Source of the DNA: Streptomyces sp. NBC_00414
GTDB taxonomy: Bacteria > Actinomycetota > Actinomycetes > Streptomycetales > Streptomycetaceae
Reading direction: 5' to 3'
NCBI RefSeq assembly: GCF_036038375.1
Contig: NZ_CP107935.1
Location: forward strand, 62,001-126,000
Length of the DNA: 64,000 bases
Both the position numbers and the translations under genes were made by a program. Positions 1-6,727 of this stretch are shown piece after piece (the first letter of the stretch is position 1; each line of letters begins with the position of its first letter). The notes below the pieces were generated by a model. The model did no database searches and was not told the DNA's origin. It saw only the letters and a list, made by a program, of their open reading frames with translations.

Positions 1-924
1 GAACGTCGCGCCGACCAAGTTGGCCCCCGTGAACGTCGCTCTGGGCAGGTGGGCCTCCGTGAAGGTCGCCTTGTACAGGTGGGCCCCTGTGAACGTCGCC
101 TTGTACAGGCGGGCTTCCGTGAAGGTCGCCTTGTACAGGTAGGCCCCTGTGAAGGTCGCCCCGGACAGGTCCGCTCCCGTGAGGTCGGCTTCGTTAAGTT
201 GGACGCCGGCCAGGTGGAGGCCGTTGAGGTCGAGGCGTTCACGGCGGTCGACATGGGTGCGGGACTCGCGGCGGGTGAGAGCTGTAAGCGCGGCCTGTAC
301 ATCGGCAGCCGGCTTGGGGGGCAGCGGGTCGGCGTGCGGACCGCGGTGGGGATCGTCAGGGTCGGGCGGGGGGACGGCGTGAGGGGCCCGGTGGCGGATG
401 AAGTGTCCGAGGACGTGAGCGGCGTCGGTGGCGGCCTGTTCAGGAGCGTCCTGCACGATCTGTTCGAGGGCGAGGATGCCGCCGATGCGGACGTAGATCT
501 CGCCGGAGCCGAGGCGTTCGAGGGCTTTGGTGAAGCGGTCGGTGATCTGCCCGCGGCGGGTGAGGCGGTAGGTGCGGGCGGTGTAGAGCAGAGCGATGCC
601 GGCCCCGAGGGCGGCCGTGAACGCGACCACGGCGGTACGCAGGCCGGTCACGAGGGCCGCCGACCCCTTCCTCGCCTCAGCCTTGTCGATGGGGTCGGGG
701 CCAATGACGTAGGGACCCCACCAGATCAGCCAGGGCAGCACCATGAACAGCACGAAGGCTCCGGCCACCATCAGAGCAGTCGTTGCCCATCGCCGGTTGC
801 GTGCCTTCTGCCGGACCCGCAACCGACACTGATCCAGCTCGGTCATGGCCTCCCATGCGGCCTGACGCTGCAGACGGCGCTCTCGCTGCTCCTGGAGGAC
901 GCGCAGGGGGTGGAGTGTTCTCAT
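1..924 (-). CDS. Pentapeptide-repeat membrane protein (C-terminus beyond window edge)
   Basis: The minus-strand frame is open from ATG at 924 to the window edge (308 codons) with no stop, so the 3' end is missing. The N-terminal ~45 residues are basic and helical. Two hydrophobic segments follow, at about residues 46-70 (starting ATTALMVAGAFVLFMVLPWL) and 92-115 (GLRTAVVAFTAALGAGIALL). A conserved soluble part (TDRFTKALERLG...VRIGGILALEQI) precedes a run of A(D/N/T)(L/F)xx pentapeptides from about residue 240 (NEADLTGADLSGATFTGAYL). The repeats form a right-handed quadrilateral beta-helix in this family. Membrane-anchored proteins of this layout are common in Streptomyces; their role is unknown. 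The repeats make the DNA a 30-bp tandem pattern in positions 1-190. The Shine-Dalgarno is weak. Confidence 0.8.
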   Translation of the reverse strand, partial: MRTLHPLRVLQEQRERRLQRQAAWEAMTELDQCRLRVRQKARNRRWATTALMVAGAFVLFMVLPWLIWWGPYVIGPDPIDKAEARKGSAALVTGLRTAVVAFTAALGAGIALLYTARTYRLTRRGQITDRFTKALERLGSGEIYVRIGGILALEQIVQDAPEQAATDAAHVLGHFIRHRAPHAVPPPDPDDPHRGPHADPLPPKPAADVQAALTALTRRESRTHVDRRERLDLNGLHLAGVQLNEADLTGADLSGATFTGAYLYKATFTEARLYKATFTGAHLYKATFTEAHLPRATFTGANLVGATF

Positions 925-1493
925 GCCCTATATATATGCCGGTCGGACAGCATGCAATTGCAACCGAACATCCGACGGACCAAGCCGCGAGCAGCGAGCT
1001 GCTGAATTGAATTCGTCGAGCCGGTCACGGAACTGTTCCTGTGCTTCGTCGAAGCCGTCCCGAGCCTGCGGTTTCGTCTGGCCGCCGACGACACCGAACT
1101 CACTGCCCTCCACGACATCGCCGACGGTTGTTCGCTGGCGACCGTGACGTAGGAACCTGTCGTGTAGCTCTGGCCGTGAGGCGCCGAGTGGTGCGTCTCG
1201 TGCAGTGGGAAGGCGAGGCGTCTGCCCCGCGCGTTGGTTGGTCAACCGCTGGAACCGCCGAAGAAGCCACTGTCGTCTCCGCCGTTGCCGCCTCCGTTGG
1301 CTCCGTTCGCTCCAGTCATGGGTCAGGATCCGCCGATGGTTGGAGAGCAATGCCGCTGCCAGTGCGCAAGCACTCAACTCCCCGGCCGCCGACGCGGACA
1401 TCCAGCATCTGAACGACTCACTCGACTTCCGCATACCCCACGGTCGGGTGATCTGGGACTGACCGGCATTCGTTGCCGTTCGGAGTAAGCCGC
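925..1493. other. Intergenic stretch with no supported complete gene
   Basis: No frame here looks like a complete gene. On the plus strand 1009-1152 reads as 47 sensible codons (EFVEPVTELFLCFVEAVPSL...) ending in TAG but lacks a start codon, so it may be the tail of a decayed gene. On the minus strand 1242-1319 would encode a 25-residue Gly/Asn-rich peptide (MTGANGANGGGNGGDDSGFF...) without a convincing ribosome site. I regard both as remnants. Confidence 0.4.
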
Positions 1494-1691
1494 TCATGCA
1501 GCGACGCTCGTTGTTGGCCTTGGCTTCGCCGCGTTGGGAAACACTGGCCGCCGGGTGAGCCGACGAGTCATGAGCGTGACGGTGAGGGTGAGCATCGCTT
1601 CGGAGTGCTCGGGCCGGGTTTCGTAGTCGCGCACGTTCCGGCGGGCGTGAAGCCACCACGCCAGCGATCTCTCCACCACCCACGGACCCTT
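1494..1691 (-). pseudogene. IS5-family transposase remnant (C-terminal end)
   Basis: The minus strand encodes KGPWVVERSLAWWLHARR followed by NVRDYETRPEHSEAMLTL. This matches the end of IS5-family DDE transposases, whose typical form is (R)WVVERTFAWL..R.L..RYE......AF..L, including the conserved final Glu region. Upstream sequence in this frame (about 1692-1760) no longer resembles a transposase, and no N-terminal DDE residues or terminal inverted repeats can be found. It is therefore a truncated insertion-sequence relic. It marks past mobile-element activity next to the monooxygenase/TetR pair. Confidence 0.6.
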
Positions 1692-1761
1692 ACACGGTCC
1701 GGAAGGGGGACAGTCCTGCGGCAGCTCCCGACGGTCATCGGTCTCCGGTGTCCGGCCGTTT

Positions 1762-3012
1762 TCAGGTGGTGCGGATCGGCGCCGGGTTCTCGGGGAGTTG
1801 CCAGCTGCCGCCGCGGTCCTCCTTCGAAAAGCGCGCGGCGAGATCGGGGACGTGCAGGAAGCAGGCCAGTGCGGTGGCGGCTTGGAAGGCGTCGATCGCA
1901 CGCTGGGTCATCGGCATGCCCAGGCGTAGGAGACGCGGATTCACCTGGCCGTGGATCTCGTCGACGAAGGGCCGCAGCACGCTGTCGTAGTTCGCCAGTG
2001 CGGTCGGCAGGTCGCCCGGGTGCCGGTTGATCTGGCCGGCCAGGACGTGGGCGCCCACCAGGCCCCCGGAGATGCCCATGCCGCTGTACGGGGAGGCACA
2101 GTGGGCTGCGTCGCCGGCAAGGACCACGCGGCCCTTGGACCAGGTGTCGGTTCGGACCTGGACGATCTCCTGGGAGTAGAAGAAGGGGCTCGTCCGCATG
2201 CCCTTGATGAAGCGCTCGGTCTGCCAGCCCGCGTCGCGGAACCTGCTCGCCCAGAACTCCTGCTGGCGCCCGACGGGTTCCCGGTGGATCGCCGAGGCTT
2301 CCTCGGACTCCTCCCGCATCACGAAGTACACCTGCGTCTCGGTCGGGTTGTGGCTGCGGCGCATGATCTGACGGCCACCCGGCACCATGTAGGTGTCCCG
2401 GATGTTGCTGTCGGACGCGATGCGAGGGATGAACCAGTAGGCCATGTGGATGCCGACCCGCCAGTACGGGTCGCAGCCTGCGGGGAGGATCGCCCGCCGG
2501 ATGCGCGATCCCTGCCCGTCCGCGCCGACCAGGAGGTCGAACTCGCCGGAGGACCCGTCGGAGAAGTGCGCGATGACCTTCTGTTCGTCCTGCTCGAAGC
2601 CGTCCACGCTCACGCCGAAGACGTACTCGGTGTCGTCCTTCGACGCGTCGTGCAGGATGCGTACCAGGTCACCGCGCATGATCTCGTACTCGGAGGTGAG
2701 GGTCTGCCGGCCCCGGCCGGAGGTGTTGGCCATGAGCGTCGCCTTGGCCCTGCCGCGAGCGTCGACGAACGCGACACCCGCCTCGTCCACCAACTTGCCG
2801 CGGACGGCGTCAAGAAGCCCCATCCGTTCGACGGCCTCGATGCCCTGTCCCCTGAGGTCGACCTGTGCCCCGGCGGCCCGCAGCACCGGAAAGCGTTCGA
2901 CGACAGTCACCCTGTGGCCGCCCCGCGTGAGCCAGAAAGCCAGCGCCTGGCCCGCTATCCCGCCGCCGGCAACAAGGACCCGCAGGGGGCGCGCCCCCGA
3001 TCTGTCGGCCAT
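1762..3012 (-). CDS. FAD-dependent monooxygenase, TetX/aromatic hydroxylase-like
   Basis: A flavoprotein hydroxylase of about 416 aa in the PHBH/TetX fold, which inserts one oxygen atom into an organic substrate using FAD and NAD(P)H. Visible motifs are the N-terminal Rossmann GGGIAGQ with the following Glu (VTVVER), the middle DG motif (LLVGADGQGSRIRR) and the C-terminal GD motif (VVLAGDAAHCASPYSGMG). The N-terminal region AGAQVDLRGQGIEAVERMGLL resembles TetX-type enzymes. ATG 3012 is preferred because GGGG at 3021-3024 sits 8 nt upstream; ATG 3018 and GTG 3021 are alternatives. The gene is divergent from a TetR regulator, and two tet-operator-like palindromes lie between them, so it is probably repressed by that TetR and induced by a small ligand. 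Substrate unknown. Confidence 0.85.
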   Translation of the reverse strand: MADRSGARPLRVLVAGGGIAGQALAFWLTRGGHRVTVVERFPVLRAAGAQVDLRGQGIEAVERMGLLDAVRGKLVDEAGVAFVDARGRAKATLMANTSGRGRQTLTSEYEIMRGDLVRILHDASKDDTEYVFGVSVDGFEQDEQKVIAHFSDGSSGEFDLLVGADGQGSRIRRAILPAGCDPYWRVGIHMAYWFIPRIASDSNIRDTYMVPGGRQIMRRSHNPTETQVYFVMREESEEASAIHREPVGRQQEFWASRFRDAGWQTERFIKGMRTSPFFYSQEIVQVRTDTWSKGRVVLAGDAAHCASPYSGMGISGGLVGAHVLAGQINRHPGDLPTALANYDSVLRPFVDEIHGQVNPRLLRLGMPMTQRAIDAFQAATALACFLHVPDLAARFSKEDRGGSWQLPENPAPIRTT

Positions 3013-3028
3013 GCCCATCACCCCAAAA

Positions 3029-3045
3029 ATCTATCAGTGAATGAT
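3029..3045. promoter_or_regulatory. Imperfect tet-operator-like site
   Basis: ATCTATCA-G-TGAATGAT: the left arm equals that of the perfect site at 3061-3077 and the right arm matches at 6 of 8 positions. Centre-to-centre distance to the perfect site is 32 bp (about three helical turns). It lies 17 bp upstream of the monooxygenase ATG. Confidence 0.6.
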
Positions 3046-3060
3046 TCCTTTTTCAGGGTC

Positions 3061-3077
3061 ATCTATCAGTGATAGAT
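3061..3077. promoter_or_regulatory. Perfect tet-operator-like palindrome
   Basis: ATCTATCA-G-TGATAGAT is a perfect 8-1-8 inverted repeat containing CTATCAGTGATAG, the core of the classical tetO2 operator recognised by TetR of transposon Tn10. It ends 8 bp before the GTG of the divergent TetR gene, an ideal position for autorepression and for repression of the monooxygenase. Confidence 0.8.
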
Positions 3078-3085
3078 TTGTCAAC

Positions 3086-3694
3086 GTGACCAAGGTGAAC
3101 CGTGAGATCGTCGTCTCCGAAGCGCTCGACCTGCTCGACGAGGTCGGGCTGGACACGGTCAGTACGCGGCGGCTGGCGAAGCGGTTGGGCGTCGAACAGC
3201 CGTCGCTCTACTGGTACTTCCGCACCAAGAAGGACCTCCTCGCCGCCATGGCGGAGGCGGCGATGGCACCGCATGCGGCCGCCCCGCTGCCGACGCCCGA
3301 CGACGACTGGCGCGACTGGTTCCTGGACAACACGCGAAGCTTCCGGCGCACCCTGCTGATGCGCCGGGACGGCGCACGCCTCCACGCGGGCAGCACCCCG
3401 GCCAACGACCTCGACCGGATCCGTCGCAAGATGGACTTCCTGGTCAGCTCCGGAGTGCCCGAGCGGGACGCGCAGATGGCGATGCTGGCCGCCGGCCGTT
3501 TCACAGTCGGCAGTGTTCTGGAGGAACAGGCGGACGTCGGCTCCGGTGACGGCTCGGATCCGGCGGCGGACATGCCTGTGATCGACTACGAGTCGGCATT
3601 CGAGGCCGGCCTGACCCTCATCCTGGACGGCTTGGTGCACCGCACCGCAGTGCGGGCCGCGTCCCTGTCGTCAAGCGATGGCACCCTCAAGTGA
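3086..3694 (+). CDS. TetR-family transcriptional repressor (tetracycline-repressor-like)
   Basis: A repressor of 202 aa. The N-terminal helix-turn-helix (VNREIVVSEALDLLDEVGLD, then TRRLAKRLGVEQPSLYWYFR) closely follows the canonical Tn10 TetR, which reads TTRKLAQKLGIEQPTLYWH. The C-terminal half has the all-helical ligand-binding layout of TetR_C proteins. GTG 3086 was chosen because the coding pattern starts there; ATG 3041 would place the N-terminus inside the operator. No Shine-Dalgarno precedes it. The near-identity of the recognition helix and the presence of tetO-like sites support each other. The ligand is unknown; a tetracycline-like or other polycyclic compound is an inference. Confidence 0.88.
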   Translation: MTKVNREIVVSEALDLLDEVGLDTVSTRRLAKRLGVEQPSLYWYFRTKKDLLAAMAEAAMAPHAAAPLPTPDDDWRDWFLDNTRSFRRTLLMRRDGARLHAGSTPANDLDRIRRKMDFLVSSGVPERDAQMAMLAAGRFTVGSVLEEQADVGSGDGSDPAADMPVIDYESAFEAGLTLILDGLVHRTAVRAASLSSSDGTLK

Positions 3695-3826
3695 TCAACG
3701 CACCACCTACCGGGTCGGCCCGTGGACCTCCATGTCCTGGCAGACCTCCAGTACGACCCCGCGGAAAGTGGTCCGGTTCCGCGTGAGGCACTGCAACGTA
3801 TGCCGAGCAGAATCGAGAGGGTGCGG

Positions 3827-4270
3827 GTGAGGCCATCCATCGGTGACCGCAAGTTGGACGCGGCCCTGGTTGTACGGACCGACTACGGACACGAGCCCAT
3901 TTGGCGGGCCATAGTGACAGAACTGACGCAGCCGTGGGGTGAGGACGACGAGCGTGAGGCCCTCGTGCACATCGTCGACGATCCGGCCTGGTCCGATGCG
4001 ACGGTGGAGGAGATACGGGCGGCGGCACAAACCGGGGACAGAACCGTCTTCATCGTCGACTCCACAGCCATTCGCCACTCGCACTTCGCCATGCTGGCGG
4101 TCGACCTCGACACCACCGAAGAGACCATCCCGGGGCAGGGTACGTTTCGCCTGGAACCCGCGGCAGTACAGGAAGTACACATGCAACGGTTCATCGACAA
4201 CGTCAGCTTCACCGACTACATCGATCAAGCCGCACGCGACCCGGACAACATCGTGTGGTCTCCCTACTGA
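3827..4270 (+). CDS. Hypothetical protein, DUF6924-like
   Basis: A protein of 147 aa with LDAALVVRTDYGHEPIWRAI, ALVHIVDDPAWSDATVEEI, TVFIVDSTAIRHSHFAMLAV and a C-terminal HMQRFIDNVSFTDYID. This is the pattern of a small actinobacterial family that I recall as DUF6924, of unknown function. No signal peptide or membrane segment. GTG 3827 is preferred because GAGAGG at 3815-3820 lies 6 nt upstream and the product then has family length; the frame is open upstream to GTG 3722. It follows the TetR gene by 132 bp on the same strand, with no sign of functional linkage. Confidence 0.65.
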   Translation: MRPSIGDRKLDAALVVRTDYGHEPIWRAIVTELTQPWGEDDEREALVHIVDDPAWSDATVEEIRAAAQTGDRTVFIVDSTAIRHSHFAMLAVDLDTTEETIPGQGTFRLEPAAVQEVHMQRFIDNVSFTDYIDQAARDPDNIVWSPY

Positions 4271-4316
4271 CTCTTCAACCGCCAGCGGGCCTTGGCCTCC
4301 GATGATCCGCACCCGG

Positions 4317-4651
4317 TCACCCGGACCGTACTTTGAGGGAGCCGACGAGTATGTCGACGAGTTCCTCACCGCTGATGTTCCAGTCTCCGCAGCGAGATGC
4401 CCGCTCAGCTCCATGCCGGCTATTCCGTGCGCACTCGACAGCAGGAGCGCGCCGTACCCGCGGGCCTCGTCCTTGCCGACGACATCGGCGACCATGCCGA
4501 GGAGAAGGCCATGTGCCTCCGCCACCGCATCGAACAACGCGGCGGTGACGCTTTCCGGCGCGCGAAACATCAGTGCATACAGGTGAGGTCGTTCGCGTTC
4601 GGCCTTGATGAGCGCCGGCAGGGGGTGCTTGAGCCTGGTGACCGACGCGAT
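4317..4651 (-). pseudogene. TetR-family regulator remnant, 5'-truncated and frameshifted
   Basis: The minus strand encodes the C-terminal ligand domain of a TetR regulator: TRLKHPLPALIKAERERPHL, YALMFRAPESV, then EARGYGALLLSSAHGIAGME. After about 4385 the sense continues in a different frame (ISGEELVDILVGSLKVRSG then TGA at 4319-4317), which is the usual end of such proteins, so a frameshift has occurred. No helix-turn-helix is found upstream in any minus frame. Both lesions say it is non-functional. Confidence 0.65.
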
Positions 4652-4821
4652 CCGGGGATCGTCTTTTGGCCGCCTGTCAGGAGACGTGGCTCCGCGCCGC
4701 CCTTGCGCGGCTGGGCTGTCAGCGGTACTGCCGTGACCCGACAGCGGTGTCCGTCCCCCTGGGTCACGTGTTTCCGTCCCTGTGGGAGGGACAGCATGGC
4801 AGACGTGGTCTGCCGTAGCGT

Positions 4822-5454
4822 GTGGTCGTGACGGACCATTCGTATGACGCGGCCGACATCGAGGTGATCGGGTTCGATGTGGCCGTCCGTAAACGGCCGG
4901 GTATGTACTTCGGGGTGGGACCTGCAAGCCCGAAGCTGCCAGCCAACCTGCTGTGCGCGGTGGGGCGCCATGTGCTTCATCCAGCGACAGGCGTTGCCGG
5001 GGACCACACACTGCGTGGTCTCCTCGCGATCACCAGCGACAACAGCTTCACGATATCCATGGACCAGCCTCATGCCTGGACAGGCCCCGATGCTCCGGTT
5101 CTCGGATACTTCGGCTCCCTCCTCGGGCCTGAGTGGTGGTTATTGGCCGCTGCTGCCACGCTGTCCGAGCGGATGGCTGTTGAGATGTGGTGCGCAGGGC
5201 GCGGGTTGCGCCAAGTCCACACCGGCATCCGGCCTCTCACCGCTCCCCGAGCGTTTCATTCACCGCAAGGCAGCGGCACGAGCGTAAGTATCACCTTCGA
5301 CCCGGCGTATGTCGGGCCGCACTTCGTTCTTCCCGCGGAACTTGAGGACCTCGATCTCCACGGTCCGCACTGCGCGGAGCCAGCAGGCTCCGGCCACGTC
5401 CTGTTCAGGGACGTCCGCGGGGGGCGGGCAGTACGGGAAGTCTTGCACCGCTGA
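4822..5454 (+). CDS. Hypothetical protein with a GyrB-like N-terminal motif
   Basis: A protein of 210 aa. Residues 13-33 (IEVIGFDVAVRKRPGMYFG) resemble the start of GyrB/ParE ATPase domains (ALEAVRKRPGMYIG), the region that closes over ATP in the dimer. The rest lacks the GHKL N-box and G-motifs, so a functional gyrase ATPase is not supported. SGTSVSITFDPAYVGPH near residue 160 resembles the strand following the ATP lid in GyrB. It may be an ATPase-fold relic adopted for another role. Codon use looks normal. GTG 4822 or GTG 4828 may be the start. Cytoplasmic; function unknown. Confidence 0.6.
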   Translation: MVVTDHSYDAADIEVIGFDVAVRKRPGMYFGVGPASPKLPANLLCAVGRHVLHPATGVAGDHTLRGLLAITSDNSFTISMDQPHAWTGPDAPVLGYFGSLLGPEWWLLAAAATLSERMAVEMWCAGRGLRQVHTGIRPLTAPRAFHSPQGSGTSVSITFDPAYVGPHFVLPAELEDLDLHGPHCAEPAGSGHVLFRDVRGGRAVREVLHR

Positions 5455-5890
5455 CTCACCCGTCTGATCAGAGACGTCCCTCAAGGAGATCCCAACCCCC
5501 GATCTAGACAGACGGAGACCGAGTGCCGCGTATCGGCTGGAGCTTGGAGCAACGCGCCATGATTCAGGGGACTGGTCGATCTTCTGCGCGACGTTGGGCA
5601 CTTGCTTGGACATCGGGCAGGTCGACGCCGACGGGCCCGACCGTTCTGAACGCGAGCGGCGCCCGCCCCTCGCCCGGGCCGCGCACAATGCCTCCGCCAC
5701 CCCGGCCGGACTTCTCATACCGGCCTGGCGGCTTCATGTCATCGAGGAGCTTCGCCGGCTGCCTGGCATGACACGAGCAGGTCGGGCCGATGCGGGGCGG
5801 ATGCCTCATGCGCCTGGGCATGCGGGCGGCCAAAAGTGATCTCACGCCCGGCAAGCGGGCGAAGAAGAACCGAGATCACTGGAGCAACTC
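5455..5890. other. Intergenic stretch without a supported gene
   Basis: No frame shows a convincing start, ribosome site and codon pattern together. Short open frames on both strands give low-complexity Arg/Pro/Ala-rich products typical of non-coding GC-rich DNA. The last bases (GGAG at 5880-5883) serve as the Shine-Dalgarno of the next gene. Confidence 0.5.
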
Positions 5891-6286
5891 ATGCCGCAGG
5901 CAAAGGAATTGAACATCACCGAGGCGGACTTCGACGACCTCATCGCCCGGGTGGCCGAGGAAGGTGGTGACCCTCAAGTCGTCGAGACGATCAAGTCCGC
6001 GTTCCTCGGCGACGCACGTCTGGCCGAGGTGGATGTACAGGGTGCGACACGCCGACTCATCATCTACGCGCTGCGTTACGGGGGCCGCGGGCTGGTCTGG
6101 CTGCTGAAGTTCTTCAGCGCGGATGCCGCCCAGTACGTGGAGCGGGTGCGGGTCGAACTCGCCGCCTATCTGGAGCGCCACCGGGTCTGGGTCGTCGGCC
6201 AGCTCACGACCTTCCTCGTCGTGACGTGCGGTGTGCCGCGTCCCCAGGCCGCGAAGATCGCCGCAAAGCTCGTGGATCTGGTCTGA
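5891..6286 (+). CDS. Hypothetical small protein
   Basis: A protein of 131 aa with a good Shine-Dalgarno (GGAG 7 nt before ATG). The N-terminal half is acidic (ELNITEADFDDLIARVAEEG). The centre, about residues 54-70 (LIIYALRYGGRGLVWLLKFF), is amphipathic or weakly hydrophobic and might touch a membrane. The C-terminal half (YVERVRVELAAYLERHRVWV) is helical. I do not recognise the family. It precedes a small secreted protein and a two-component system on the same strand, but a 150-bp gap makes an operon uncertain. Confidence 0.65.
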   Translation: MPQAKELNITEADFDDLIARVAEEGGDPQVVETIKSAFLGDARLAEVDVQGATRRLIIYALRYGGRGLVWLLKFFSADAAQYVERVRVELAAYLERHRVWVVGQLTTFLVVTCGVPRPQAAKIAAKLVDLV

Positions 6287-6436
6287 CGTACGACTCCCAC
6301 CGGTGCGGGGACGGCGCCCGCCACCCCGCACCGGTCACCGCCGGAGGGCAGGCGCGGCCCCGGCGCCCGGTCGCCGGGGCCGCGCCTCCTCGTGTCCCTT
6401 TCCCGTGCCGGACCGTTCACAGAATGTGAGTCAGCC

Positions 6437-6724
6437 ATGAAGTACCTCATCTCTCTGTTCCTCGCCCCGTGTCTCGTCCTCGCGGCCGTCTGTCCCTCGC
6501 ACGCTTCGGGGACCGCTGAACCGGTTGCCATCTGCGGACAGATGCCGAGAGGGACCGGCTACACCCTCAAGTACTCGGGAAACGACCAGAAGGTCTGTTG
6601 CAACGAAGGGAAGAAGAGGGGCTACAAGGACTACTACTGCAAGAAAAGCGCCGGACGCTTCGATCCTGGATCCTTCGATTTCCTCGACCCCAGGAGCACG
6701 TGGCTGCTTTACGCAAAGCCCTGA
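6437..6724 (+). CDS. Small secreted cysteine-containing protein
   Basis: A protein of 95 aa. The N-terminus MKYLISLFLAPCLVLAAVCP then SHASG is a Sec signal peptide with a likely cleavage after SHA. The mature part contains four cysteines (AICGQ, VCCNE, YYCKK), enough for two disulfides, and a basic middle (KKRGYKDYYCKKSAG). It ends 3 bp before the GTG of the histidine kinase, so the three genes probably form one transcript. This invites the idea that it is a ligand or accessory factor for the sensor. Shine-Dalgarno is weak. Family not recognised. Confidence 0.65.
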   Translation: MKYLISLFLAPCLVLAAVCPSHASGTAEPVAICGQMPRGTGYTLKYSGNDQKVCCNEGKKRGYKDYYCKKSAGRFDPGSFDFLDPRSTWLLYAKP

Positions 6725-6727
6725 GCC

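Noticed and set aside
1..190. 30-bp periodic DNA repeat that could look like a CRISPR or minisatellite
   Set aside because: The 30-bp period equals two pentapeptide codon units (GATFTGAHLYKATFTEAHLY), with no spacers; it is coding repetition.
49..1005. Plus-strand open frame of 318 codons
   Set aside because: It is the antisense shadow of the pentapeptide-repeat gene; only the minus frame gives regular A(D/N)Lxx repeats and membrane segments.
928..1683. Minus-strand frame of 251 codons
   Set aside because: Product is Arg/Ala/Ser noise, and the frame recruits the transposase relic region in the wrong phase.
3707..5011. Minus-strand frame of 434 codons
   Set aside because: It lies antisense to two real plus genes; only its middle (4357-4651) is meaningful, as the TetR relic.
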